Source: a virus | Reading direction: 5' to 3' (one strand) | Length of the DNA stretch: 64,000 nt | Virus record (IMG/VR): IMGVR_UViG_3300025146_000011 | Coordinates: 1-64,000 of that record | In this document: positions 40,944 through 49,216 of the stretch, piece by piece | How positions within the stretch are numbered: the stretch's first letter is position 1 | How the letters are laid out: each line of letters opens with the position of its first letter | Notes under the pieces: model-generated | Told to the model about the DNA's origin: nothing | Seen by the model: the letters and a program-made list of their open reading frames with translations, nothing else | The model's database searches: none | Program-made: the position numbers and the translations under genes

Positions 40944-41165
40944 ATGGAAATAGAACAAGCATGGACTGTATATTACCCATTTAGAGAACGCTTAATAGAA
41001 GTTAAGTATAACAATGAAAAACAATTTAATAAAGATATGGATGACTGGCTTAGTAACATGGTCACAGACACACGTAAGCTATCTATAGATGAATTAAATA
41101 ATAAGGATAAGTTAAAGATAGAATGGTTTAATGAAAGGGATATCAATTATATCAAGAGAATATAA
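40944..41165 (+). CDS. hypothetical protein
   Basis: 73 residues behind GGGGGAAA, charged, with Trp (EQAWTVYYPF, DDWLSNM). It lies between the two copies of the 64-bp repeat, so it may have arrived with the duplication. No family recognised. Confidence 0.65.
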   Translation: MEIEQAWTVYYPFRERLIEVKYNNEKQFNKDMDDWLSNMVTDTRKLSIDELNNKDKLKIEWFNERDINYIKRI

Positions 41166-41228
41166 GGAGACAATAATGAGTAAGACAAGACCTAGACAAG
41201 AACCAATTGCAGAGCTTAAAGAATTATT
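41165..41228 (+). repeat. 64-bp direct repeat, copy 2
   Basis: Exact copy of 40462-40525. After it the sequence jumps to LTD, matching the end of the 40473 gene (ESLTD), so the copy looks like an internally deleted duplicate of that gene. Confidence 0.9.
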
Positions 41229-41247
41229 AACAGACTTATGCATTTGA
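41176..41247 (+). pseudogene. internally deleted duplicate of the 40473 gene
   Basis: 23 codons: the first 18 equal the start of the 40473 protein (MSKTRPRQEPIAELKELL), then TD as at its end, then LCI and stop. It overlaps the start of the next gene. Probably a relic with a working ribosome binding site. Confidence 0.75.
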
Positions 41248-41540
41248 ATAAAGCAACCAAAAAAATAACCAAGATATTACCAGCTCACTATCCCTATCTT
41301 TTACATAAGATACAACTAGATACCTCAAGCACCACTAGGTTAGTAGATGAGATACTCTTTGGCTTACATCTAGATGGTAAGGACCTCATACTTAACACAG
41401 GACATACTATAAGTAATTCTACTATTACCATATTAAATCTTAAGGCAGTAATAGCTTCAGGTAAATTTGATTTAAAACAAGAGGCTGCGATACCCCTAGA
41501 TATAGTAAGGGCATTACTAGGTATGGAAGGAGGTGAGTAA
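41238..41540 (+). CDS. LLGI-tail family protein
   Basis: 100 residues, the largest clear family member. It ends in AIPLDIVRALLGMEGGE. A second similar segment, RLVDEILFGLHLDGK, lies at about 34-48. The start overlaps the truncated duplicate; no good ribosome binding site of its own, so it may depend on that upstream start. Confidence 0.65.
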   Translation: MHLNKATKKITKILPAHYPYLLHKIQLDTSSTTRLVDEILFGLHLDGKDLILNTGHTISNSTITILNLKAVIASGKFDLKQEAAIPLDIVRALLGMEGGE

Positions 41541-41541
41541 T

Positions 41542-42051
41542 ATGTATGAGAATTTGATATGCAATAAATGTGGTCAAGAAATAGATGAGGACGCGTGTGT
41601 GATCTGCTTAAAGCAACTAGCCCTAGAAGTGAGTGAATATTTTGAATTAAAACAAAGACATAACACAGATAAGTATATAGTATGTTGTAAAGATGGTACG
41701 CCATCGTGGGTTAGAGAAATGGTACACGAAGCGCATAGCGATATGTTCCCTGATGATTACAAATATAAATTTATACATAATGCTATCAATGACATAGCTG
41801 AAAACGGGCTAGATGAACCCCATATAGAAGCAGATCCATATACCCATAACTTAATGAAATGGGCTAGTTCACATGGTAGTAGAATAGATTACTGTAATGA
41901 AGCTATCCAAGATGGCTCTGCAGATAGAATAGAACATGCTTGCATGTGTGGACAAGAACAAGAAAAGAGAGAAGTATATGATTTGGTTTTGGATTATCTT
42001 AAGAATAAGCTACGTCAACTTGACGTAATTGATATTTCAAGTAATATATAA
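41542..42051 (+). CDS. conserved phage protein with zinc-like N-terminus
   Basis: 169 residues from ATG 41542 (GGAGG eight bases before). CNKC and CVIC at about 7-23 form a small zinc ribbon. PSWVREMVHEAHSDMFPDDYKY (in two blocks at about 54-75) matches a conserved protein found in many phages. The C-terminus is a helical domain with CMCG. Placed before ssb. Function unknown. Confidence 0.7.
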   Translation: MYENLICNKCGQEIDEDACVICLKQLALEVSEYFELKQRHNTDKYIVCCKDGTPSWVREMVHEAHSDMFPDDYKYKFIHNAINDIAENGLDEPHIEADPYTHNLMKWASSHGSRIDYCNEAIQDGSADRIEHACMCGQEQEKREVYDLVLDYLKNKLRQLDVIDISSNI

Positions 42052-42069
42052 TTAGGAGGATGATAAAAT

Positions 42070-42534
42070 ATGTCACATGTTAAAAATTCAGAGATTTTCA
42101 TAGAAGGATTTGTTGGTAGAAGCTATGAAGTAAGTCCCAATAATAGTGAGGTTGGTACATTTTCGGTAGCCGTATCAAATGGCAAAGACCAAGAACCAGA
42201 TTGGTATGCTGTACAAGTATGGTCAGAATACTTACGCGATCTTGCACAAAGTATAACAAAGGGAGATCGTGTATTGGTCAGAGGCACACCTTCAATACGT
42301 AAGTACACAAATAGATCTGGAGCACAGAGTACTGTTGTTCTTATCAATGCTGCGTCTATAGGAGTAGTACCCAAACAGAACAATCAAGCAGTTCCTCGCA
42401 AAAATACCAATAATATATCTAACGCTATTAAGTCTGCACCTAAGAAAGCGCCAATAATAGAAGTTGAAACAGGAGAAGAAACAACAGAGATAGATTTATC
42501 TATCTATGATGACATGCCGTTAATAGCAGACTAA
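42070..42534 (+). CDS. ssb: single-stranded DNA-binding protein
   Basis: 154 residues, AGGAGGATGATA upstream. OB fold of bacterial SSB type: FIEGFVGRSYEV, GTFSVAVSNG, WYAVQVWSEYLRDLAQSITK, GDRVLVRGTPSIRKY. A linker follows, then an acidic end (IDLSIYDDMPLIAD) like the protein-binding tail of SSB, but ending in LIAD instead of DIPF. Directly before recA. Confidence 0.9.
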   Translation: MSHVKNSEIFIEGFVGRSYEVSPNNSEVGTFSVAVSNGKDQEPDWYAVQVWSEYLRDLAQSITKGDRVLVRGTPSIRKYTNRSGAQSTVVLINAASIGVVPKQNNQAVPRKNTNNISNAIKSAPKKAPIIEVETGEETTEIDLSIYDDMPLIAD

Positions 42535-42556
42535 ACAGAACCACAGAGGTGATAGC

Positions 42557-43648
42557 ATGAAAGAAGAAACAGAACTTAGTCTAGAAGAGCGATTAAAATT
42601 AGCCAGTAAAGTAACAGATCACATTAATAAACAGCATGGCGAATATACAGCTATAATTCCATCATCAGCACCAAAGGAGTTATTCGCTCCAAACTCCTTT
42701 TCAACAGGAATAATATCGATGGATATGGCTACGTTAGTAGGGGGTATACCTCGTGGTACTATAGCCGAGTTCTTTGGCCCACCAAGTGGATGTAAATCGT
42801 TAGTACTTTATAAGACTATAGCTGAAGCACAAAAGAGGGGAGGTATAGTGATCCTAGAGGATGCTGAGCGATCATATACTCCTGAATGGGGAGTTATACA
42901 TGGTATCAACAATGATCAATTAATCCTATTGCGCTCTCGTACAGCTCAGGAATCAGCAGATAATGTATGTGCTTATCTGCGTAGTGCACGTATTGATTTA
43001 GTTGGGTATGATTCGGTTAGTGCATTATTACCTAAGAAAATAGATGAGAATAGTGCTGATACTAATATAACAGGAGCACTAGCCCTGGCCATGAGTATAC
43101 TTTTAAATAAACTATCCATTGATATGTACAACAATAAGATGAATCCCACGTCAATTATATTTATTAATCAGATACGAGAGCAGATGGGTGGTATGATGGG
43201 TAGGTTTGGGGCTGTCCAATATAAAACTACGGGCGGTAGAGCATTACCTCACTACGCTAAGCTACGTGTAGAGTTTCGTCCTGGCGAACCTATTAAAAAG
43301 GGCAATCAACAAATAGGATATATTGTAAAGGGATTAATTAAGAAGTCTAAAGTAAGCCCTGCTCGTGGCAATAAGTTTGAATTTAGATTCTTAAATGGTA
43401 CGGGTATAGACCTAATCAATGAATTAATAGAAACAGCTAAGATATATAACATCCTTACAATGAAGGGTGGAGGTATGTTTTATTTACCTAATAACACTAA
43501 ACCTATAGCTCGCGGTAGAGATGCTTTATATGAATTACTAGAAACAAATTTAGATATGCGCAATAAGATAGATGATTTAATACGTCAACTAACAGGAACA
43601 GTAGGCGAAGAAATCAATAAGGACGAAAAAGAGGAAAACGAATACTGA
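42557..43648 (+). CDS. recA: RecA-like recombinase
   Basis: 363 residues. The ATPase core is of RecA type: Walker A is GPPSGCKS (about 75-82), Walker B IDLVGYDSVSALLPK, then FINQIREQMGG and TTGGRALPHYAKLRVEF. The P-loop is odd: the conserved Gly before the Lys is Cys here (usual form GPESSGKT). It forms filaments on single strands for strand exchange. The tail is acidic. It follows ssb in the operon. Confidence 0.9.
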   Translation: MKEETELSLEERLKLASKVTDHINKQHGEYTAIIPSSAPKELFAPNSFSTGIISMDMATLVGGIPRGTIAEFFGPPSGCKSLVLYKTIAEAQKRGGIVILEDAERSYTPEWGVIHGINNDQLILLRSRTAQESADNVCAYLRSARIDLVGYDSVSALLPKKIDENSADTNITGALALAMSILLNKLSIDMYNNKMNPTSIIFINQIREQMGGMMGRFGAVQYKTTGGRALPHYAKLRVEFRPGEPIKKGNQQIGYIVKGLIKKSKVSPARGNKFEFRFLNGTGIDLINELIETAKIYNILTMKGGGMFYLPNNTKPIARGRDALYELLETNLDMRNKIDDLIRQLTGTVGEEINKDEKEENEY

Positions 43649-43671
43649 TATAAAGGGGTTGAAATAATTAG

Positions 43672-44652
43672 ATGGCTGTACCAAATTTTAAGGCCCTTAG
43701 GAGGTTCTTTCATAAAATACTCCCTAATTATGTAGGTAGCGACAGAGCAACACAGGATGTATGCGATCATATATCTTATGAAGTATTTAAGTTCCTACGC
43801 GGAGAAAACAAACAAGAACCCAAGGAAGAGGTTGTGCAGGTTCCTGCACAACCTCTGGTTATTGAGAACAACAACGAACAGGAAGAATTTAATGAACGCG
43901 CTCTAGCATGTAAGCGCTGTACTTTTGAATGCATTAATAGAGGACCAGTTCCTCCTCATGGTAAATGGGTAAGTCCACTTATGATAATAGGTGAGGCTCC
44001 TGCGATGGCAGAAGACTTCAAGGGTATACCACTAGTTGGCAAACGCGAGTTTAAAGCTAAATCACCAAGACAAGAAGATTGCATGTCTTGTGTTAATGTT
44101 AAGGGATGTTATGGTTGGTTCTTAGGCGAAGCAGATAGTCATATAACCAAGTCGTGTATGGGTTATGGACATGATTCTTCCCAAAATATTCGTGGTCAGA
44201 CAATAGACCTATTTAAAACCTCAGGCAATCTCTTAGATGAGTGCTTAAAGAAAGCTAATATAGATCGCACCAAGATACTAGTAACCAATACGGTGATGTG
44301 TAGACCATCGGAGAACAACGACCCACCTACTAATATGCAAATAGTTAACTGTGCTCCATTTCTTATGGAGCTTATTAAACTGAACAAACCTGAGGTAATC
44401 ATAGCTATGGGTAATACAATATTAAGATTGTTAAAACCCAAGAATACTGGTATATTAACTGAGGCAGGTAAACCATTTAGATGGCAAGAAATAGTAGTGG
44501 TTCCTACTTATCATCCATCATATGTTATGAGACAAAAACAACAAAGTACGCTCGGTGAGTTCATTAATCATCTAGTATTAGCTAAAGAAAATCTATCACT
44601 TGCTGCTCAGGAAACTATAGTTCTAAATCAAAACGCTCAGAAAACAAAGTAA
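43672..44652 (+). CDS. uracil-DNA glycosylase, family 4/5-like
   Basis: 326 residues. An N-terminal 85-residue region (coiled, Glu-rich) precedes the glycosylase. CKRCTFEC starts the iron-sulfur-type Cys set; IIGEAPAMAEDFKGIPLVGK (about 105-124) is motif 1; TNTVMCRPSENNDPPT supplies substrate contacts and YHPSYVMR the second catalytic motif (HPS). An insertion with CMSCVNVKGC is unusual. It removes uracil from DNA, fitting the phage's dUTPase and ThyX. A 13-bp hairpin lies inside the gene. Confidence 0.85.
   Translation: MAVPNFKALRRFFHKILPNYVGSDRATQDVCDHISYEVFKFLRGENKQEPKEEVVQVPAQPLVIENNNEQEEFNERALACKRCTFECINRGPVPPHGKWVSPLMIIGEAPAMAEDFKGIPLVGKREFKAKSPRQEDCMSCVNVKGCYGWFLGEADSHITKSCMGYGHDSSQNIRGQTIDLFKTSGNLLDECLKKANIDRTKILVTNTVMCRPSENNDPPTNMQIVNCAPFLMELIKLNKPEVIIAMGNTILRLLKPKNTGILTEAGKPFRWQEIVVVPTYHPSYVMRQKQQSTLGEFINHLVLAKENLSLAAQETIVLNQNAQKTK
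43827..43856. repeat. perfect inverted repeat in UDG gene
   Basis: AGAGGTTGTGCAG and CTGCACAACCTCT, 13-bp arms with a 4-base loop (43827-43839, 43844-43856), inside the coding sequence of the N-terminal region. Confidence 0.85.
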
Positions 44653-44654
44653 CC

Positions 44655-44897
44655 ATGGCTAAGAAGAAGGAAATAGGGTTGGCTGACGTTGTATACTATC
44701 TTCGTGTAAGTAATGTTACTATACGCCGTTTAGAGCGTTCTGGTGCTATCCCTAAAGCTAGACGTAAGGGTAAAAACCGAGTATATAACGAGGAAGAATT
44801 CTTTCAGCTATACTATTACTTTTATAAGAGGCTTATAGATGAATGTAAGGATGGATGTAAAAAGGATAATGAGCTGCCATCTAATGGCGTCACATAA
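44655..44897 (+). CDS. MerR-like helix-turn-helix protein
   Basis: 80 residues. GLADVVYYLRVSNVTIRRLE (about 7-26) then RSGAIPKARRKGKNRVYNEEE is a MerR-type DNA-binding winged helix. Short, with no effector domain, like excisionase-type or small regulators. Follows the UDG gene. Confidence 0.8.
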   Translation: MAKKKEIGLADVVYYLRVSNVTIRRLERSGAIPKARRKGKNRVYNEEEFFQLYYYFYKRLIDECKDGCKKDNELPSNGVT

Positions 44898-44926
44898 CTC
44901 TATTATATATATAGGGGTGATATGAT

Positions 44927-44986
44927 ATGTCAGTTTGTAGAAAGTGTGGTAATGTACACCATCCACTTAAAAAATGTAGTGGCTAG
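44927..44986 (+). CDS. 19-residue zinc-knuckle peptide
   Basis: ATG 44927, reading MSVCRKCGNVHHPLKKCSG. The spacing C-x2-C-x4-H-x4-C fits exactly a CCHC zinc knuckle, a motif that binds single strands in viral nucleocapsid proteins. AGGGGTGAT lies upstream. Too short for most gene finders; the exact spacing supports it. Confidence 0.55.
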   Translation: MSVCRKCGNVHHPLKKCSG

Positions 44987-45024
44987 TCAACAAAACAATT
45001 AGATACAACATATTTACATAGGAG

Positions 45025-45052
45025 GAACTACCTTTTGGTAGTTCTTTTTTTA
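45025..45052 (+). terminator. Rho-independent terminator
   Basis: GAACTACC (45025-45032), loop TTTT, GGTAGTTC (45037-45044), then seven Ts. A strong terminator ending the ssb-recA-UDG region, just before the dUTPase. Confidence 0.9.
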
Positions 45053-45064
45053 TTAGGAGGCTAA

Positions 45065-45541
45065 ATGAAGATAAACTATCATATAGTAAAAATTAATTTT
45101 AGGTTAATAGACAAAGGTTTGCCTATACCAACTCAAACTGAAGATAATACGGGTATAGATTTATATAGTCGTTTAGATATTACTATTCAACCACACACCA
45201 TGCAATTAGTACCACTTAATGTTATAGTATTCCTGGGTGAAAGATACAACAATAAAGAATTGATAGATCCGATGGGTTCATTTTTATTTCCAAGAAGTAG
45301 TCTGTTTTCTAAATACAACCTTATTATGACAAACTCAGTAGGTGTCATAGATGCTAGCTATCGTGGACCCAATGACGAAGTTAAAGCTGCCCTATATAAT
45401 ATGGGTAACGAACCAGTTATAATACCCAGAGGAGAGCGCATATGCCAGCTAGTATGCTTGACATATATCACTCCCATGATTATTATAGTAGATGAGACAT
45501 CATCAATAGAATCTAGAGGGGGTTTTGGTTCTACAGGATAA
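45065..45541 (+). CDS. dut: dUTPase
   Basis: 158 residues, TAGGAGGCTAA upstream. All five trimeric dUTPase motifs appear: NTGIDLYS (I), PRSSLFSKY (II), GVIDASYRGPNDEVKAALYN (III), RGERICQLV (IV) and RGGFGSTG (V, phosphate-binding). It converts dUTP to dUMP and PPi, which keeps uracil out of DNA and feeds ThyX. Confidence 0.95.
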   Translation: MKINYHIVKINFRLIDKGLPIPTQTEDNTGIDLYSRLDITIQPHTMQLVPLNVIVFLGERYNNKELIDPMGSFLFPRSSLFSKYNLIMTNSVGVIDASYRGPNDEVKAALYNMGNEPVIIPRGERICQLVCLTYITPMIIIVDETSSIESRGGFGSTG

Positions 45542-45569
45542 ATATAACAAATTAAAAGAAGGCGATACT

Positions 45570-46022
45570 TTGAATATCTTTACTAATTATGAACAATTCT
45601 CTCACCAACAATGGATGAATATATGTGGAGAATTTGCAGATGAAGCAAGCACACTTAAGTCTACCCATGATATGACACCAGGAGACTTAGCTGCACTATA
45701 TGAGAAACTACAGTGCTTACAAGAACGCGTGATGTACGCAGTAGCTGTTGCAGATCAACTACTGTGGGATACCAGGAGGCTAGTGGAAATAATTAAAGCC
45801 AAGACAATAGAAAAGCGTGGAGAAAATGCAGATATTCGTAAAGCACAAGCTATCCAAGCTTGTCAAGGTTATGATTTTAAGGGTAAAACAGTTAATCTTC
45901 TTGACTTGGAATCCAAACAACAGAAAGTTGTTAGGTATTTAGAACCCATAGCTAAGTTTATTAATAAACTAGAACAGAAATACGAGAAGCAACTAGGAAT
46001 AATTAAGATGGGAGGTTATTAA
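45570..46022 (+). CDS. hypothetical helical protein
   Basis: 150 residues from TTG 45570 (AGAAGG seven bases upstream); the frame is open further into dut. Long helices (ALYEKLQCLQERVMYAVAVA and a C-terminal coiled coil). No family recognised. Confidence 0.6.
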   Translation: MNIFTNYEQFSHQQWMNICGEFADEASTLKSTHDMTPGDLAALYEKLQCLQERVMYAVAVADQLLWDTRRLVEIIKAKTIEKRGENADIRKAQAIQACQGYDFKGKTVNLLDLESKQQKVVRYLEPIAKFINKLEQKYEKQLGIIKMGGY

Positions 46023-46023
46023 A

Positions 46024-46326
46024 ATGAACAGTACCCAAGTAATAGACTTATTAAAGCAATTACCACCTCAAGTACATATTAATATTATGTCTAAAATTAA
46101 AGAAGATATACATTTATTCTATGCTTGTGAGTGTTTAGATTGTAAACTACCATTTCTGTACACACAATCAGACGACACAGGAATAGTACAAAAATCTGGT
46201 ACAGGGAAACGCCCGCCAGCTATACCTATGATACAATTAGATTGTCAGAAATGTAAGTCACCCAAGCGTATGTCGATAGTACCTATAACCCAAGAGCATT
46301 TTGACCTACTAAAAAAAACTAAGTAG
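46024..46326 (+). CDS. zinc-ribbon protein
   Basis: 100 residues. CECLDC (about 39-44) and CQKC (about 78-81) make a likely zinc ribbon; a loop between them is Gly/Pro/Thr-rich. Two bases after the previous gene. No family recognised. Confidence 0.7.
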   Translation: MNSTQVIDLLKQLPPQVHINIMSKIKEDIHLFYACECLDCKLPFLYTQSDDTGIVQKSGTGKRPPAIPMIQLDCQKCKSPKRMSIVPITQEHFDLLKKTK

Positions 46327-46332
46327 GTCATC

Positions 46333-46683
46333 ATGAAAAGTTATGAGGTTAGTGACCACGCAATAAAACGCCTACGCCAACGAGTTGACGGATACAAGCA
46401 CGCAACCCCACGCAAGGCTAAAGCATCTATTAGAAGGATGTTGAATCCTGATATTTTAATTAAAAAAATTAAACGTGGACCTGCTACAATATTAATAGGT
46501 GAAAAGCTATGTGGTATATGTATAGACAACATACTGGTGACAGTATTTAAGCCTGATACTGCCGAGTTAGCTAAAAGAGGCATAAACTTAACTAAGAAAG
46601 AGGGTGAAGAAGATAAAGAACCATTACCTGGACAAACAATTATGCAAACTACAAGACCATGTGTGGACCAAAACATATGTTGA
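46333..46683 (+). CDS. hypothetical basic protein
   Basis: 116 residues. Basic N-terminal part (SDHAIKRLRQRVDGYKHATP) followed by a strand region (GPATILIGEKLCGICIDNI and VTVFKPD). The start resembles small RelE-type or BrnT-type phage proteins (HAIKRLRQR), but no catalytic set is evident. Its end overlaps the next frame by 80 bases. Confidence 0.6.
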   Translation: MKSYEVSDHAIKRLRQRVDGYKHATPRKAKASIRRMLNPDILIKKIKRGPATILIGEKLCGICIDNILVTVFKPDTAELAKRGINLTKKEGEEDKEPLPGQTIMQTTRPCVDQNIC

Positions 46684-47083
46684 CAGTGGTAGCACACTAT
46701 CTTTTAAATACGTATGTCAAAAATGTGATACAACTTTAAAGCAAATACCATGTCCATCATTAATGCATGATTTTGATCTAGAAGGACCCAATATATCTAA
46801 ACCAAATGGACTTGGTTGTGGGTGTTACTCACCACTTAATGATAATGATGGAGTATATTATATAGGTGTATGTAAAAAATGCAATCTAAATACTCCACCT
46901 ATTATTGTACAAGATTATTATAGCTATCAATTACATACAGATAAAAATGGAGAACCATCTAAGTTTTCAAAACTTATGCATACAATGTTTAAGGATAAAC
47001 ACCCAGATCGGGATCTGCCTACAATGGACTTATATGGTATTGCACAAAATAAACTCAAAGAAATAATACTAGGTTCTGACTAG
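46604..47083 (+). CDS. zinc-binding hypothetical protein, start uncertain
   Basis: Up to 159 residues from GTG 46604; the real start may lie further in. CQKC (about 38-41), CGC and CKKC (about 91-94) suggest zinc binding. No family recognised. Confidence 0.6.
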   Translation: MKKIKNHYLDKQLCKLQDHVWTKTYVDSGSTLSFKYVCQKCDTTLKQIPCPSLMHDFDLEGPNISKPNGLGCGCYSPLNDNDGVYYIGVCKKCNLNTPPIIVQDYYSYQLHTDKNGEPSKFSKLMHTMFKDKHPDRDLPTMDLYGIAQNKLKEIILGSD

Positions 47084-47085
47084 GT

Positions 47086-47541
47086 ATGAGTAATTGGAAG
47101 AGTTGCGATAAGTATAATACATGCGCCAACAGAGATAAGTGTGGACAATGTGTAGCTTATCGCCTTTTCCGTGATACCAAAAATATATCTAAAGTTAGTG
47201 GTACTATATTTGAAAACCATGTAGTAAATCAGTATAATAAACTTAAGAAACAACTTGCAAGTGGTGGTGCTTTCCACAAGGGTGACTTAATAGACCAGCA
47301 TTTTCTTATGGAATGCAAGTTAAGAACTATAAAATCGAATGGTAAACAACAAATTACTATCAAGAAAGAATGGTTGAATAAAATAAGCAATGAAGCTAGG
47401 GGAGAAGGAGGTAGAGTATCTGCTCTTCCATTTGGATTTAAAGAAGACGAAGAAGTATATATAGTTATAACGCTTAGCGATCTAGTTAAGATATCACTAA
47501 GCTTAGATCAAGGAGGTAGTTATGAAGAATTTAAAAGTTAA
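47086..47541 (+). CDS. PD-(D/E)XK nuclease, possibly a Holliday-junction resolvase
   Basis: 151 residues. A Cys set at the N-terminus (CDKYNTCANRDKCGQC), then VSGTIFENHVVNQY (conserved Glu), GGAFHKGDLIDQHFLMECKLR with Asp and the ECK catalytic core (about 71-87), then KEWLNKI. The order Glu, GD, ECK is that of archaeal-type resolvases and related phage nucleases. It fits with RecA and Rad52 in the window. The specific substrate is inferred. Confidence 0.7.
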   Translation: MSNWKSCDKYNTCANRDKCGQCVAYRLFRDTKNISKVSGTIFENHVVNQYNKLKKQLASGGAFHKGDLIDQHFLMECKLRTIKSNGKQQITIKKEWLNKISNEARGEGGRVSALPFGFKEDEEVYIVITLSDLVKISLSLDQGGSYEEFKS

Positions 47542-47743
47542 CCTATTAATATTAGGAAAAATTATTGCTTTAATATTAATAGGTTCAGGAATATTTCAAT
47601 TAGCCTTTATGGTATTACCCGCTAAATTATTACATAGCCTTATAGTTGGTGGAGCAAGTTACTTACTTGGCAAGTCTGCATTAACCCATATAAACATACC
47701 TAATACTTTATATAATAAAATAAAAGGATTCTTATTGGGATAA
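47522..47743 (+). CDS. small membrane protein
   Basis: 73 residues with two hydrophobic spans (about 9-28 and 36-55), overlapping the nuclease gene by 20 bases. AGGAGG upstream. No family recognised. Confidence 0.65.
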   Translation: MKNLKVNLLILGKIIALILIGSGIFQLAFMVLPAKLLHSLIVGGASYLLGKSALTHINIPNTLYNKIKGFLLG

Positions 47744-47746
47744 CAT

Positions 47747-48169
47747 ATGTCACGTAAAGTATATTTATCAGGTAGTATTGATAACTTAAGCTACGAAGAT
47801 GCTATGGACTGGCGTGAGAAAGCCTCTCACGCCTTGGCCAAGTATGGCATATCTACATTCAATCCTCTTCGCGGAATGGATGCAGACAAACCTCGTTCTC
47901 TCGAGCCATCTGAGGCAGTAACACGAGATAAACGTGATATGAGAAATTCAGATGCTATAATAGTTAATCTCACACACCACACATGCTATAAAGGAACTAT
48001 GATGGAGATATTATATGCCTGGGAGCATGAGATACCAGTGGTAGTCTTCTATGGTGATGCAAAAGAAAACTTAGGATACTGGGTAGAGTATCACTCGACT
48101 AAGATAGTAAAAACCATGGAGCAAGCTATGGAGTATATAGCAGAGTACATATTAAGGATAGATACATGA
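47747..48169 (+). CDS. nucleoside 2-deoxyribosyltransferase-like protein
   Basis: 140 residues. VYLSGSIDN (about 4-12), DMRNSDAIIVNL (about 65-76) and GTMMEILYAWEHEIPVVVF (about 84-102, catalytic-type Glu in MEI) match the deoxyribosyltransferase family. It could move or hydrolyse bases of deoxynucleosides or host signalling nucleotides. A perfect 9-bp hairpin lies within (47811-47833). Overlaps the methylase gene by 4 bases. Confidence 0.8.
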   Translation: MSRKVYLSGSIDNLSYEDAMDWREKASHALAKYGISTFNPLRGMDADKPRSLEPSEAVTRDKRDMRNSDAIIVNLTHHTCYKGTMMEILYAWEHEIPVVVFYGDAKENLGYWVEYHSTKIVKTMEQAMEYIAEYILRIDT

Positions 48170-48711
48170 TAAATCAAGCATTGTTTAGTTCCAATAAACT
48201 AGATTGGGAAACACCAGATAGTTTATATAGTAAATTAGATTATGAATTTAATTTTTCTCTTGATGCGGCTGCGGATGAGTCTAACTACAAACACAATAAT
48301 TACCTAGATGAATCCCTTAATGCGCTTGCAATATCATGGGTAGGATTAATCCCTGGAAGCTATGGGAATACATTTAATAAATCCGTATATCTTAATCCAC
48401 CATATGGCAGAAATACGGGAAAATGGGTAGCTAAAGCATATCAAGAATCGCAGACAGGCAATTTAACAGTGGTATGTCTATTACCTGCGCGGACAGATGT
48501 TAAGTGGTTTCAAGAATATATACCCCTAGCAAGTGAGGTTAGATTTATTAAAGGTCGTGTTAGATTTAAGGGTGCTAAATCAGCAGCACCCTTCCCTAGT
48601 ATGATAGTAGTATTTAGACCAGCATATAACTTGTTGTGGCGACAAGGACCCGTGTTTTCTTGTGTAGATTATAAAACAAAGGAGCGAAAGATTGATGGCA
48701 ATACACAATAA
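48166..48711 (+). CDS. phage N6-adenine DNA methyltransferase (Dam-type)
   Basis: 181 residues. DWETPDSLYSKLDYEFNFSL with DAAADESN and the catalytic NPPYG (about 77-81), followed by WVAKAYQESQ and FIKGRVRFKG, match the small phage Dam family (DNA N6-adenine methyltransferases). It would methylate phage DNA, protecting it from host restriction. Its end overlaps the next gene. Confidence 0.9.
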   Translation: MINQALFSSNKLDWETPDSLYSKLDYEFNFSLDAAADESNYKHNNYLDESLNALAISWVGLIPGSYGNTFNKSVYLNPPYGRNTGKWVAKAYQESQTGNLTVVCLLPARTDVKWFQEYIPLASEVRFIKGRVRFKGAKSAAPFPSMIVVFRPAYNLLWRQGPVFSCVDYKTKERKIDGNTQ

Positions 48712-49216
48712 CATATGTGATAAGTGTAATAAAAAAAATCTAGTATCCATACCTAAAGATATTGATGAGACTAGCACTCAAAACACTATAGATGTAGCTG
48801 CTAGAATGAACCAAATAGTTAGGATGTATACTAATAATGGTAATCCTAATATGCGTAGGGATTATCATACATTATGTACCCCATGCTGGGGTACGGTACA
48901 GAAATGGATGGTGTACGGTAAAACATCCTCATTCCCTAGAAACACACCATTTAATGTATTAAATCAGAAGTGTGGTAGGTGTGGAGCAACTAAACATGCC
49001 TATTTTATGCATACTATAGCTAATCTATACAACTATGAAAAAGATCAGTATGTTTTATGTAGTAAGTGTATGAAGGGATTCTTATTGTTATTTGGAGATA
49101 ATGAACAAACAGTAGAGGAGTATCCAGCTTATGCTGAGCTTCCCTATGTTAAACACCAGTTTATGACATTATTTCCTGATCAATATCAAGTATTATATGG
49201 AGGACAACATGTCTAA
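48695..49216 (+). CDS. zinc-ribbon protein
   Basis: 173 residues from ATG 48695 (AAGGAG ten bases upstream). Cysteine pairs CDKC near the start, CTPC (about 60), CGRC (about 93-96) and CSKC (about 121) suggest two zinc sites. Trp and Tyr rich. Family unknown. Overlaps both neighbours. Confidence 0.65.
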   Translation: MAIHNNICDKCNKKNLVSIPKDIDETSTQNTIDVAARMNQIVRMYTNNGNPNMRRDYHTLCTPCWGTVQKWMVYGKTSSFPRNTPFNVLNQKCGRCGATKHAYFMHTIANLYNYEKDQYVLCSKCMKGFLLLFGDNEQTVEEYPAYAELPYVKHQFMTLFPDQYQVLYGGQHV

